From: Roseofilum casamattae BLCC-M143
GTDB taxonomy: Bacteria > Cyanobacteriota > Cyanobacteriia > Cyanobacteriales > Desertifilaceae
Direction of reading: 5' to 3'
Length of the DNA: 64,000 bases
Assembly (NCBI RefSeq): GCF_030068455.1
Contig: NZ_JAQOSQ010000007.1
Coordinates: forward strand, 62,001 to 126,000
Within the stretch, counting starts at the first letter, position 1, and every line of letters begins with the position of its first letter. The notes below the pieces were generated by a model. It ran no database searches, was not told where the DNA came from, and saw only the letters and a program-made list of their open reading frames with translations. Of this stretch, positions 43,120-52,752 are shown piece after piece. Made by a program: the position numbers and the translations under genes.

Positions 43120-43988
43120 TGTATTACAAAATTGTCCATACAACGGCTTATACTTATAGCGAACCCGTTCGACTCAGTCCGCATATTCTCAAACTGCGAT
43201 CGCGCTCGAATGCCGACCAAACCTTACATCGCTTTCAATTAGCGATTAACCCCACTCCGCTCGGACGCTCTTCTCTGCTCGATCTCGATGGAAATAGTCT
43301 CGAGAAAATTTGGTTTGGCGATCGCCAACTGAATCGTCTAGAAATTATTGCAACCTCAGAGGTTGAAACCCATTGCGTCAATCCATTTAACTATATCTTA
43401 GAACCTTGGGCAGTTTCTTTTCCAATTGATTATCCCTCCAGACTTTTAGCACAACTCTATCCTTATCTAAATCCTCGATATTTCTCCAATCAAATCGATC
43501 CAAGAGTTCATCAATTAGCATTAGATATTGCCGCAGCAAACCAGCAACAGATCGCCCCATTTCTAAATAAATTAAACCAACAAATTTATCAAAACTGTCA
43601 ATATCAAATTCGCGAAACGGGCGACCCCTTACCTCCGGGAATCACGTGGCAGCACAAACAAGGAACCTGCCGAGATTTTGCCCTATTATTTATGGAAGCC
43701 TGTCGCAGTCTGGGATTAGCTGCGCGATTTGTCAGCGGCTATCAAGAAGGCGATCGCGACAGCGAAGAAACGCGCTATCTTCATGCTTGGGCAGAAGTCT
43801 ATCTTCCTGGTGCGGGATGGCGAGGCTACGATCCTACCCATGGGTTAGCCACAAGCAACGGCCATATTCCGATAGCTGCCAGCGCGCTCCCCGAACAAAC
43901 CACTCCCATCTCCGGTCATTTACGCAACTCTCGCGTTCAAAGTGAGATGACATTCGATTTAGCCATTGAGGTTATTGACGCAGAGTAA
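43119..43988 (+). CDS. Transglutaminase-like family protein
   Basis: A 289-residue protein with an N-terminal transglutaminase-associated domain (MYYKIVHTTAYTYSEPVRLSPH) and a core with the Cys-His-Asp triad in KQGTCRDFALLFMEACRS, then TRYLHAWAEVYLPGAGWRGYDPT (Cys near 184, His near 225, Asp near 240). Family members are proteases or peptide amidases. It overlaps the methylase stop by one base, so they are co-transcribed although functionally unrelated by known families. Confidence 0.9.
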   Translation: MYYKIVHTTAYTYSEPVRLSPHILKLRSRSNADQTLHRFQLAINPTPLGRSSLLDLDGNSLEKIWFGDRQLNRLEIIATSEVETHCVNPFNYILEPWAVSFPIDYPSRLLAQLYPYLNPRYFSNQIDPRVHQLALDIAAANQQQIAPFLNKLNQQIYQNCQYQIRETGDPLPPGITWQHKQGTCRDFALLFMEACRSLGLAARFVSGYQEGDRDSEETRYLHAWAEVYLPGAGWRGYDPTHGLATSNGHIPIAASALPEQTTPISGHLRNSRVQSEMTFDLAIEVIDAE

Positions 43989-44164
43989 CCCACCCCTGGC
44001 CCCTCCTTGGAAGGGAAAAAGAGGGAACAGAGCGATCGCAGAAATATCGATCCACTGATTCGATCGAGATAGTATAATCGATCCTAGCGCCATACCCAAA
44101 GTTCCCTCCTGGGAGGGGTTAGGGGTGGGTCAAACCTCTCCTCGAAGGGGTTAGAGGTGGGTTA
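43987..44164. repeat. CCACCCCTAACCCCTCC-type repeats
   Basis: AACCCACCCCTGGCCCCTCC (43987-44006) and GGAGGGGTTAGGGGTGGGT (44112-44130) form an imperfect inverted pair. A diverged direct copy of the second arm, GAAGGGGTTAGAGGTGGGT, follows at 44144-44162. Dispersed repeats of this type occur in cyanobacterial intergenic regions. Between the arms, a TATAAT at 44073-44078 is a possible -10 for the M42 gene. Confidence 0.7.
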
Positions 44165-44187
44165 ACTGCCAGGAACTTATCTTGTAT

Positions 44188-45225
44188 ATGGACTTCGATT
44201 CCCTCTTCACCACAATTGAGATGTTAATCATGGAACATTCTCCAAGTGGAGTAGAAGATGCCATTAACCGAGTTCTGCTGGCAGAATTTGCTCGAATTGG
44301 AGTCAGTGTCGAGCGAGATCTTGCCGATAATATTATTGCCAAAATTCCCGGAAAAGACTCCGATCGCGCGATCGCTATTACCGCTCATAAAGACGAAATT
44401 GGTGCCATTGTCAAGCGCATTTTATCGGGAGGACGAGTCGAAGTCGGCCGGTTGGGCGGCTCGTTTCCTTGGGTGTATGGCGAAGGCGTGGTAGACTTAT
44501 TGGGCGATCGCCAAACCATTCCCGGCATCCTTAGTTTTGGCTCGCGCCATGTCTCTCATCAATCTCCCCAAAAAACACAACAAGAAACGACTCCAGTGCA
44601 GTGGGAAAAAGTTTGGATTGAAACCAAATTACACTACGATGAATTAGTCGATGCCGGCATTCGTCCGGGAACCCGCGTTGTCATTGGCAAACATCGCAAA
44701 CGCCCGATTCGACTGCAAGATTATATTGCTGGATATACCTTAGATAATAAAGCTTCTGTAGCCATTTTATTAGCCCTCGCGCAACAACTGGAACAGCCAC
44801 CCGTTGATGTTTATTTAGTTGCTTCCGCTAAAGAAGAAATCGGTGCTTTAGGCGCATTATTTTTCAGTCAACGTCATACTTTAGAAGCATTAATTGCTCT
44901 CGAAATTTGTCCCCTCTCCTCAGAATATCCCGTTGCCGATGGCATCGCTCCCGTGCTGCTCTCTCAAGATAGTTATGGCATGTATGACGAAGGTTTGAAT
45001 GGGGAACTCGAAGAAGCAGCAGAAACCGCTCGCATTCCCATTCAACGAGCCATATTGAACGGATTTGGTAGCGATGCTTCCATTGCGATGAAATTCGGTC
45101 ACGTGCCTCGCGGAGCGTGTTTATCTTTTCCCACGCAAAACACCCACGGCTACGAAATTGCTCATTTAGGCGCGATCGCCAATTGCGTTCCTATTTTACA
45201 TCAATATTGTCAGCACATTCAATAA
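44188..45225 (+). CDS. M42 family metallopeptidase
   Basis: A 345-residue cobalt/zinc aminopeptidase of the M42 (FrvX/glutamyl aminopeptidase) family. Metal-site segments: ITAHKDEIG (His, Asp), GYTLDNKASVAILLAL (bridging Asp) and SAKEEIGALGA (catalytic Glu), with a C-terminal NTHGYEIAHLGAI. A TTG at 44182 lies 7 bp after AGGA, and the ATG at 44188 13 bp after it; either may start. Its last 7 bp overlap the convergent kinase gene. Confidence 0.92.
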   Translation: MDFDSLFTTIEMLIMEHSPSGVEDAINRVLLAEFARIGVSVERDLADNIIAKIPGKDSDRAIAITAHKDEIGAIVKRILSGGRVEVGRLGGSFPWVYGEGVVDLLGDRQTIPGILSFGSRHVSHQSPQKTQQETTPVQWEKVWIETKLHYDELVDAGIRPGTRVVIGKHRKRPIRLQDYIAGYTLDNKASVAILLALAQQLEQPPVDVYLVASAKEEIGALGALFFSQRHTLEALIALEICPLSSEYPVADGIAPVLLSQDSYGMYDEGLNGELEEAAETARIPIQRAILNGFGSDASIAMKFGHVPRGACLSFPTQNTHGYEIAHLGAIANCVPILHQYCQHIQ

Positions 45226-47285
45226 TTTCGTTGCTCGATTAACTTAACAATCTCGCGATCGTTAAACTCGGCAACTAACTCCAAAATGCGATCGCTAAAT
45301 CCCAGATATCGATCGTCCAACTCTCGCAACCGCTTTCCCTCCTGTTCGATCGCCATCACATCGCCAATTTTTGCGGCTCTAAGTAAAACTAATAACTCCT
45401 GCTCCGGTGGAAATATCAGATTTGGCTGTTGCTCGATTTTTTTCTCAACAATTGTCGGTAATTCTGGATAAATCCAGTCTAACTGTAAATGGTCTTGTAA
45501 AGACTCTAACAAACAATCGATATCAATCGGTTTCTCGAGAAATCCATTACATCCAACCTGGAAACTATTAAAGCGATCGCTTGGCAAAATACTCGGCGAG
45601 CAGGCAATAATAATTGTCTCGCAAAACTCTGGCAGATCGCGCAAGTATTTCGTCATCTCAAAGCCATCTAAAACTGGCATCACTAAATCCGTAATAATGA
45701 GATCGGGTTGCCAGGTTTTAGCAAATTCTAACCCTTCTTGGCCGTGACTTGCTTCGTGAAACTTAAATCCTAAAGGAACTAAAATACTCCGCAGAATTTC
45801 TCGATTCTTCAACTTATCGTCTACCACGAGAATCTTCCGCATTTCTCCCTGATATCCCACTGGAGACTGAAGCATTCCTTTTCTGACTTTGATATAATTT
45901 GGAGCCACAATCGGCAACTCTAGATTAAAGCAAAACATACAACCCTGCTGTGGAGTCGTACTTACTTCGATCTGACTATTCATCAAAGCTAGAATTTGAG
46001 CTGAAATCGAACGAGTTAATCCAATATCGTCAGCCTGCTCCGATTCTTCTCCAACCAGCTCAAAAGGCAAACCTATCGCGTCGAGAGGTGGCTTGTTGAA
46101 CTGCACTCTTGTATCTTCAATTGTAAACTTTAAGTTAACCGTTGAAGCATCAGTTTCTGCTAAAGAGTTTGCCGTAATTGAGAATTTGATGAAGCCACTC
46201 TCGGTAAACTTCATTGAATTTCCTAAGAGATGGAGCAGAACTTGGCGCAAGCGTTGGGCATCAAATATCGCTAATTGTGGTAAGTTACGATCGGCGTGAT
46301 AGTGAAAATGAATGCCTTTACAATCGGCATTCATTTGTGATATGCGAGCAATGCCTAATAAAAACGACTGAAGGTGATTTTCTTGAGGATTTAAGTGAAT
46401 TTTCTCTCCAGCAATTTTGGATAAATCGAGAATATCATTAATCAAATTCAGTAAATGATTTCCCGATTGTTCGATCGCATCGATATGATAGCGCTGTTCG
46501 GTATCTAGAGTTGGCGATCGCTTCACAATCTGGGCATATCCTAAAATACCATTGAGGGGGGTACGCAACTCATGGCTCATATTCGCCAGAAACTGCTTTT
46601 TCGCTCGATCGGCTGCCTCTGCTCTGACTCTTACCTGTCGTAGTTCTCGGGCTTGCGCTTTAATAGTTTGCTTGAGTTGACGATAACTTTGGGCATGTTC
46701 CAGAGCCAGAGCGATCTGAGTTCCGAGCAGTAGAAGAACATCTTGCAGATCGGGCGCAAATGCTGATAGCATTTGGTTATTTTCTAAATAGATAATTCCT
46801 ATAATCCGGTCGGACTGCAAGAGAGGAAATCCAAAAATACTCGTAGTATGGTGCGATTGAAAATAGCGATCGCTATTCCAAGAGTTTGCTTGACCGAGAT
46901 CGTCAACAACGACAGTTTCTCCAGTCTGCTGAATATGGCAGACAACAGACAGCGGAACTCGATGGCCGCTCTCTAATAATGGATGCTCCAATTCTCGATC
47001 GCATGAAACTTCCGGTTCGCCCTCTAACGTTGCGATCGCCGCCGCATACCATCGATCCGCAGCCGGTAAAATTACCGCACATTTAGTTGCCCCAGCATAG
47101 TCTCGCAAAACCTTCACCAGCTTTGCAATTAATCGTTCGCGATCGAGTTCGCTTGAGAGTTCTCGACAAAGCGCGATCGCCGCTGCCACATCAAGAGACT
47201 GAGAAGGCCGACCCCTCCCGTTTTGGTTCTCGAAAGTTGTTTGAGTGTTAGATATGGAATTAGCGAACTGGTTTTGAGTACTCAC
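45219..47285 (-). CDS. GAF - histidine kinase - receiver hybrid with degenerate ATP site
   Basis: A 688-residue cytoplasmic hybrid kinase. A GAF domain spans about 35-205, HisKA about 225-290 ([20 protein letters not shown] with the phosphoaccepting His), the HATPase about 335-460 and a receiver about 480-600 (ILVVDDK, phospho-Asp in LIITDLVMPV). In the ATPase domain the G1 box DTGVG reads DTRVQ, and the G2 GTGLGLSIS reads DIGLTRSIS; the N-box LGNSMKFT keeps Asn. This suggests weak or no ATP use. It starts at GTG; no SD is evident. A non-catalytic partner role is possible. Confidence 0.88.
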   Translation of the reverse strand: MSTQNQFANSISNTQTTFENQNGRGRPSQSLDVAAAIALCRELSSELDRERLIAKLVKVLRDYAGATKCAVILPAADRWYAAAIATLEGEPEVSCDRELEHPLLESGHRVPLSVVCHIQQTGETVVVDDLGQANSWNSDRYFQSHHTTSIFGFPLLQSDRIIGIIYLENNQMLSAFAPDLQDVLLLLGTQIALALEHAQSYRQLKQTIKAQARELRQVRVRAEAADRAKKQFLANMSHELRTPLNGILGYAQIVKRSPTLDTEQRYHIDAIEQSGNHLLNLINDILDLSKIAGEKIHLNPQENHLQSFLLGIARISQMNADCKGIHFHYHADRNLPQLAIFDAQRLRQVLLHLLGNSMKFTESGFIKFSITANSLAETDASTVNLKFTIEDTRVQFNKPPLDAIGLPFELVGEESEQADDIGLTRSISAQILALMNSQIEVSTTPQQGCMFCFNLELPIVAPNYIKVRKGMLQSPVGYQGEMRKILVVDDKLKNREILRSILVPLGFKFHEASHGQEGLEFAKTWQPDLIITDLVMPVLDGFEMTKYLRDLPEFCETIIIACSPSILPSDRFNSFQVGCNGFLEKPIDIDCLLESLQDHLQLDWIYPELPTIVEKKIEQQPNLIFPPEQELLVLLRAAKIGDVMAIEQEGKRLRELDDRYLGFSDRILELVAEFNDREIVKLIEQRNY

Positions 47286-47358
47286 GATAGTTGCAGAGGA
47301 CTCAATCCTAACGATCGAGCCATGAAAAATAGTTTACGATCGTCCGATCGGCATCTAC

Positions 47359-47913
47359 TTAGGAACTCCATTGGATGGGGGAACCTACCGATCGCTCTGG
47401 TGTGGTAACCGTTACCGGTCGATTGGCAACGATATTGGCGATCGCCTGCCGTATATCGTCCATCAAACCTTCTACCGCTTCGTCCTCGCTCGAGAGTTGG
47501 CGGCGATAGCACAGTCGTCCTTCATAATTGAGGAGAAAGATATCGGGGGTCTGGTAAGCACCAAAGCACCGAGCTACATCTTGAGTCACATCGCGCAAAT
47601 AGGGAAAATTAAGTTGGCAAGATCGAGCAAAATCCTTCATGCGCTCGAAACTCTCATCCGGAGACTTGCGAGCACTATTCGCATTGATTCCCACCAAAGT
47701 TACCCCTTGAGGCTCTCCTTCATCCTGCAACGTTTTCAGTTCGTCTAACAGACGCTCGACATAAGGACATTGATTTGCCATAAATATTACCCCAATAACT
47801 CGATAGGTTTCGATGTAGCGAGCTAAATGATGCACGCCACCATCAACACCAGGCACTTCAAAATCTGGGGCATAGCTACCGATGGGAGTCCCTGTCTCTT
47901 CGATCGCGATCAT
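47359..47913 (-). CDS. Thioredoxin-fold redoxin-like protein
   Basis: A 184-residue AhpC/TSA-type thioredoxin-fold protein. It starts with YAPDFEVPGVDGGVHHL, the redoxin entry; the active-site area reads FMANQCPYVERLL, so only one Cys of the CxxC pair is kept. GINANSARKSPDESFERM and TPDIFLLNYEGRLCYR are typical of the family. It is probably a thiol-dependent peroxide or thiol reductase, but the reaction is unproven. Confidence 0.85.
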   Translation of the reverse strand: MIAIEETGTPIGSYAPDFEVPGVDGGVHHLARYIETYRVIGVIFMANQCPYVERLLDELKTLQDEGEPQGVTLVGINANSARKSPDESFERMKDFARSCQLNFPYLRDVTQDVARCFGAYQTPDIFLLNYEGRLCYRRQLSSEDEAVEGLMDDIRQAIANIVANRPVTVTTPERSVGSPIQWSS

Positions 47914-48009
47914 ATATCACTCTAAATTTGAGGTTGACAAGATAAATCCGCTGATGAGACGGAATCATTGAAAACTAACAAAGCACCTCGATCCATTACT
48001 CGGGAGGTT

Positions 48010-48033
48010 AGTAACGTATTATATGCCGTTACT
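48010..48033. terminator. Hairpin downstream of speB
   Basis: Arms AGTAACG (48010-48016) and CGTTACT (48027-48033), 30 bp past the agmatinase stop on the minus strand and before the redoxin gene. A plausible terminator, with no strong U-run. Confidence 0.4.
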
Positions 48034-48062
48034 TCCTGTCTATGTTATTATACCAAACTTAG

Positions 48063-48998
48063 TTAATTAGTCATGATGTATCGATCGCTATCGGGTTGCC
48101 AGCCTCGAGCCATTCCATAATAGCCAATCAATTTATACACTAACTTAGCTGCCGTAAACTCAGAGACCACAGAATCAGTAATGGGGGCCAATTCCATGAC
48201 ATCACATCCAATCGCGTCATGGGTGGCAAAGACCCGCCGTAAAAACTCCGTGAGGCTATACCAATTGAGACCCCCAGGTTCTGGCGTACCCACTCCCGGC
48301 AGCAACGTCGGGTCAATGCCATCGAGGTCGATGGTTAAAAAGACCTTCTCCGTCGAGATTGCTGCTAAGGCACGCTCCATCCAATCCGGATGGAGCGCCA
48401 CATCTCGCGCCCAAAATACGGGAAGATTTCGTTGTTTAATCAGATCGGCTTCTTCTTTGCACAGACTGCGGATGCCAATTTGCACTGTCGGCAATCCTCG
48501 GTCGAGAATGCGGTGCATCACGCAAGCGTGGTTATACATCGAGCCTTCATACTCGTCGCGCAAATCCGCATGAGCGTCGATTTGCACCACCGTAAACGGT
48601 TCCGAATAAGCGTGTTGATAGGCAGCGACGACGCCGTCGGTAATGCTATGTTCGCCTCCCAGAGCGATCGCAAATTTGCCATCGTGAATCAAAGTGGCGA
48701 TGGTTTGTTCGGTTACCTGCAACATGTCCGTTGAGGTCACTGCCTCTTGTCGCGTATCGGCGATCGCCTCGCGGGTGTTAATTCCAACATCTTTATAGAT
48801 TTCCCAATCTAATTCGTCATCGTACACTTCTACCTGAGCGGAAGCCTCTAAAATAGCTTGAGGTCCATTAGCACAGCCTTGACGATAGGTGGTGGTTGCC
48901 TCAAACGGAATGGGAACAATCACGGCCCGAGCGCGATCGTAGTCCGTGGCAAATTCCTCGCCTAAAAACGGAATATATAAGGAGGAGCGAGTAGACAT
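48063..48998 (-). CDS. speB: Agmatinase
   Basis: A 311-residue ureohydrolase that converts agmatine to putrescine and urea. Mn ligands are visible: GGEHSI, DAHADLRDEY and LTIDLDGIDPTLLPGVGTPEPGG (shortened here to the DLDGIDP motif). C-terminal CDVMELAPITDS is the family sequence. The frame reaches a TTG at 49001; ATG 48998 is used. The urea produced would be a substrate for the urease assembled by UreF/UreG. Confidence 0.94.
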   Translation of the reverse strand: MSTRSSLYIPFLGEEFATDYDRARAVIVPIPFEATTTYRQGCANGPQAILEASAQVEVYDDELDWEIYKDVGINTREAIADTRQEAVTSTDMLQVTEQTIATLIHDGKFAIALGGEHSITDGVVAAYQHAYSEPFTVVQIDAHADLRDEYEGSMYNHACVMHRILDRGLPTVQIGIRSLCKEEADLIKQRNLPVFWARDVALHPDWMERALAAISTEKVFLTIDLDGIDPTLLPGVGTPEPGGLNWYSLTEFLRRVFATHDAIGCDVMELAPITDSVVSEFTAAKLVYKLIGYYGMARGWQPDSDRYIMTN

Positions 48999-49130
48999 CA
49001 ACTAAACCCTAGATTAGATTGAGACTGAGGAAACCATGAGAAACATGAATCTTTACTATGTACTGTAGCGGAAATTTGTCCTTTGTCCGCAGCAGATAAC
49101 TCAACGACTCATTACTTACAATGGGAGAGT

Positions 49131-49152
49131 GCCGATCTCCGTTCAGATCGGC
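49131..49152. promoter_or_regulatory. Leader hairpin upstream of the cyclase gene
   Basis: Perfect 8-bp arms GCCGATCT (49131-49138) and AGATCGGC (49145-49152) with a 6-nt loop, about 70 bp before the cyclase ATG. It may be a leader structure or a divergent-promoter element. Confidence 0.4.
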
Positions 49153-49220
49153 AAGGTAGAAGAGATTTGGACTAGGGGTTCATTGAGTTTGAGTTTCATT
49201 ATCGGACAAGCGCAATTTTG

Positions 49221-50852
49221 ATGAAGCAACTGAAGCTACGGATACAAGTAGAGGGCAACACCGAAGGCGTCATTGAGGTCGAAACGAACCCTTTTGTTTT
49301 GGGGCGATCGCCAGATTGCCATCTATGCCTCCCTTTTTTTGGCGTTTCTCGCCACCACAGCCAAATTTTGCAGCGCGGAGAAGGCTGGATTGTTGAAGAT
49401 CTGGGCAGCCTCAATGGTACACTGTTAAATGGATTGCCCGTGACCTCGGGGCAATGGATCCATCATGGAGATGTCGTGCAAATTGGCGTTGTTTCCCTGA
49501 TCGTGCTTGCGATCGCAACTCGCCCGCCCAAACCCCCACAAAATTCCAGTCCGCCGGAATTGGGCACAGATAGGACGACTATTTTGCGCAACGTGAAAGA
49601 CTTGCAACAGTTGTGGATTCAACCGGCAGACGAGTCAGATACCAATAGTAGCAACCGCAAGGCGATCGCCCGTCTCAAAGATCTGGTCGATATTAGCAAA
49701 GGACTCAACTCCGCTGGCTCCCTCGAAGGCATCTTTTCCCAAGTCCAAGCAGCCGTTTTCCGAGACCTGAAACGGATCGATCGCTTAGCCCTCTTAATCG
49801 ATATTAAAGCCAATGGGCGTCTGGAAGTGGTTCATCTCGCCAATCGCAGTGCCGCTCAAGCAGTTCAAAACAGCGATGGGAGCTGGATTTCCCACAGCAT
49901 CTGCCAAAAAGTATTCCTCGAACAAGTCGCCATTCAAACCGCCGACGCCCAAGAAGACGAGCGATTTCAAGAAGAGATCAGCATTCTCCATAAAGGTATT
50001 CGTTCGGTGATGGCCGTTCCTCTGTGGGAAGAAGAGCAAGTCTTTGGCGTCCTTTATGCTGATGCCAATGTCTCGTCTCAGTACGCCCCCCCCGAAGCCG
50101 AAGAAGACCTAAGTTTTTTCTCCGCCCTCGCTAATTTAGTCGCCTCGTCCGTGCAGCGCTGGCTTTTGGAAGAAAAACTGAAAGACGAAGAAAATATCCG
50201 CCAACGCCTCGAACGCTATCATACTCCAGCCGTAGTGCAACAAATGATGGCGGCTGGCGCGCTCAACGACGGTCGTTTGCCCCTGGCCGAACATGAAATT
50301 AGTATTCTCTTTGCCGATATCGTCGGGTTTACCGCCCTTTCGGAACGACTGACGCCTTCGGAGATTGCCGAATTATTAAATAATTTCTTTGAAGAAATGT
50401 TGCAAGAAGTCTTTGTCGCGAAAGGGACGTTAGATAAATTTATTGGCGATTGTATTATGGCCTTTTTTGGCGCCCCCGAGTTGCAACCGGATCATGCCGA
50501 TCGTGCCGTCACTGCTGCTCGCGGAATGCTCACCCGTCTGGAGCACTTGAATAAAACCAAACGCTGGAACGAACCGTTGCAACTGAGAATTGCCATTAAT
50601 AGCGGCAAGGCAGTGGTTGGCGATATTGGCAGTTCGCAACGAGTAGACTATACCGTCTTAGGCTCGACGATTAATTTAGCTTCGCGCATGGAAGGTATTT
50701 GTCCTCCCGGAGAATGCGTCGTCAGCGAAGCCACCTACAAGTTGTTGCGCGTGCGCCAGGGTTTTTCGCCCATGGGAAGTTATCGCTTTCGCGGCATCGA
50801 GCGAGCCGTCCGCATCTACCAAACCACTCGCAGCCAGGAAGAGGAGCAGTAA
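49221..50852 (+). CDS. FHA-GAF-adenylate/guanylate cyclase
   Basis: A 543-residue signalling enzyme. An FHA phosphothreonine-binding domain spans 1-100 (VLGRSPDCHLCLPFFGVSRHHSQI, then EDLGSLNGTLLNG). A GAF domain follows (about 170-315), then a class III nucleotidyl cyclase (about 355-535). Metal-binding Asp is in FADIVGFTALS; the substrate motif TLDKFIGDCIM, with Lys, points to ATP as substrate, so adenylate cyclase is favoured. RVDYTVLGSTINLASRM is the second conserved segment. It starts at TTG 49218 or ATG 49221; the ATG is used. Confidence 0.92.
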   Translation: MKQLKLRIQVEGNTEGVIEVETNPFVLGRSPDCHLCLPFFGVSRHHSQILQRGEGWIVEDLGSLNGTLLNGLPVTSGQWIHHGDVVQIGVVSLIVLAIATRPPKPPQNSSPPELGTDRTTILRNVKDLQQLWIQPADESDTNSSNRKAIARLKDLVDISKGLNSAGSLEGIFSQVQAAVFRDLKRIDRLALLIDIKANGRLEVVHLANRSAAQAVQNSDGSWISHSICQKVFLEQVAIQTADAQEDERFQEEISILHKGIRSVMAVPLWEEEQVFGVLYADANVSSQYAPPEAEEDLSFFSALANLVASSVQRWLLEEKLKDEENIRQRLERYHTPAVVQQMMAAGALNDGRLPLAEHEISILFADIVGFTALSERLTPSEIAELLNNFFEEMLQEVFVAKGTLDKFIGDCIMAFFGAPELQPDHADRAVTAARGMLTRLEHLNKTKRWNEPLQLRIAINSGKAVVGDIGSSQRVDYTVLGSTINLASRMEGICPPGECVVSEATYKLLRVRQGFSPMGSYRFRGIERAVRIYQTTRSQEEEQ

Positions 50853-50873
50853 TATTCATATTCAACATGAAGT

Positions 50874-50936
50874 CAGAAACTGGGTTTCTGCAACGGCTGC
50901 GACTTCGCTGGAGATAACGCAAGAAACCCGGTTTCT
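50874..50936. repeat. AGAAACCCGG-family repeat after the cyclase gene
   Basis: CAGAAACTGGGTTTCTG (50874-50890) and AGAAACCCGGTTTCT (50922-50936) around a spacer with GCGACTTCGCTGGAG. The layout and length match the copy at 36433-36495. Confidence 0.75.
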
Positions 50937-51105
50937 CGGATATCTGTCGAGGGGTAAAATCTCATAGAATCTCGGCTTTATCATTAATAATTCCGGTATT
51001 TTTTTCAAGGTTTCTGTTGATTTGACAAGCCTCCATTCTTTTTGTAGAGTTGTATGGTATTCTTTGCCCTTACTCTGCGCGCAACTCAACCTGGGGGTAT
51101 TTCCG

Positions 51106-52737
51106 TTGTCCATTCCTCTCGATCGCGAACGACTGTTATTCTCCCCTGTATCGCCCGAGACAACTGCCATACCAACCATTTTTGCCTTTCCCAATACTTA
51201 CAGCATTGGAATTACCAGTTTGGGATATCAAACCATTTGGTCGAAGCTTTGCCAGCGCTCCGACGTTGACGTGCGGCGTTTATTTACCGATGGTAGTGAA
51301 TCTTTGCCCAGAGAGCCAGAGTTGGTTGGATTTTCCTTATCCTGGGAGTTAGATTACTCGAATATCCTGATGTTGCTCGATCGCTTGCAAATTCCTCGAC
51401 GATCGCGCGATCGCGGAAACAACCATCCCCTCATCTTTGGCGGCGGTCCCGTCTTAACCGCCAATCCCGAACCCTTTGCCGACTTTTTCGATGTCATTTT
51501 ATTGGGCGATGGCGAGAACCTATTAGACGATTTTATCGATCGCTATCAACAGATTCGTGGAACCTCGAGAGAGCCATGCTTAATCGCCTTAGCAGCAGGT
51601 TCCGGGATTTATATTCCCAGCTTATATCAGGTGAGTTATGCCAACCCTACCGGAGAAATTACAGCCATTCGGCCCCGAGTAGATGGTATTCCCGAAACCA
51701 TTGAAAAACAAACCTATCGCGGAGAAACCTTACTCGCTTCAACGGTAGTTACTCCAGAAGCTGCTTGGGAAAATATCTACATGGTGGAAGTCGTGCGATC
51801 GTGTCCGGAGTTATGTCGATTTTGTTTAGCCAGTTATTTAACTCTTCCCTTTCGCACGGCCAACTTAAATACCGGATTAATTCCCGCGATCGCCAGAGGA
51901 TTAGAAACCACAAATCGTTTGGGCTTATTAGGAGCCTCAGTCACCCAACATCCGCAATTTAACGAACTGCTCGACTACTTAAGCCAACCCGAATACGATG
52001 GGACTCGCGTCTCCATTGCCTCAGTGCGCACCAATACCGTCACCGAGAAATTAGCTAAATTTCTCACCGCGCGAGAGACGCGATCGATTACAATTGCCAT
52101 TGAAAGTGGCTCGGAAAAAATCCGCAGTATTGTCAATAAGAAATTAGCACAAGACGAAATTATTACAGCGGCAGTAAATGCCAAAGCTGGTGGATTAAAA
52201 GGAATTAAGTTTTATGGCATGGTCGGAATTCCGGGAGAAGACGAGGAAGATATCTATCCTACTGTAGAATTAATGCAAGAGATAAAAAAAGCAGCTCGAG
52301 GATTGCGCCTGACTTTAGGATGCAGCACCTTTGTTCCCAAAGCTCATACTCCCTTCCAATGGTATGGAGTCAATCCACAAGGAAAAAAACGCCTGAAAAT
52401 CTTGCAAAAAGAATTAGGCAAAATCGGCATCGAATTTCGTCCGGAAAGCTATAATTGGTCGGTGATTCAAGCTCTCATTTCTCGCGGCGATCGCCGCTTA
52501 TCTCATTTACTCGAATTTATCCAAGATGGCGGCGAAACCCTGGGGACTTATCGCCGAGGATTTAAGGAACTGAAGGGAAAACTTCCATCTCTAGACTATT
52601 ACGTGCATGAAGAGTGGGCGATCGAGCAAATCTTACCCTGGCAGCATTTGCGCGGGCCGTTACCAAAAGAAACATTAAATAAACATAGGAATCGTCCATC
52701 GCAGATAAGAGATGATAGACAATGGATCGTTAGTTGA
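51106..52737 (+). CDS. B12-binding-type radical SAM protein
   Basis: A 543-residue radical SAM enzyme. The N-terminal Rossmann-like part (DERELVGFSLS... with IFGGGPVLTANPEPFADFFDVILLGDGE) resembles a B12-binding fold. The radical SAM CxxxCxxC is CPELCRFC (near residue 235), followed by GLLGASVTQHP and SIAIESGSEKIRSIVNKKL-type segments. The substrate is unknown; tetrapyrrole or tRNA modification are guesses. The frame is open from a TTG at 51022, but the TTG at 51106 gives the usual N-terminus (SIPLDRERLLFSPVSPE). Confidence 0.87.
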   Translation: MSIPLDRERLLFSPVSPETTAIPTIFAFPNTYSIGITSLGYQTIWSKLCQRSDVDVRRLFTDGSESLPREPELVGFSLSWELDYSNILMLLDRLQIPRRSRDRGNNHPLIFGGGPVLTANPEPFADFFDVILLGDGENLLDDFIDRYQQIRGTSREPCLIALAAGSGIYIPSLYQVSYANPTGEITAIRPRVDGIPETIEKQTYRGETLLASTVVTPEAAWENIYMVEVVRSCPELCRFCLASYLTLPFRTANLNTGLIPAIARGLETTNRLGLLGASVTQHPQFNELLDYLSQPEYDGTRVSIASVRTNTVTEKLAKFLTARETRSITIAIESGSEKIRSIVNKKLAQDEIITAAVNAKAGGLKGIKFYGMVGIPGEDEEDIYPTVELMQEIKKAARGLRLTLGCSTFVPKAHTPFQWYGVNPQGKKRLKILQKELGKIGIEFRPESYNWSVIQALISRGDRRLSHLLEFIQDGGETLGTYRRGFKELKGKLPSLDYYVHEEWAIEQILPWQHLRGPLPKETLNKHRNRPSQIRDDRQWIVS

Positions 52738-52752
52738 ACTGACATACAGACA

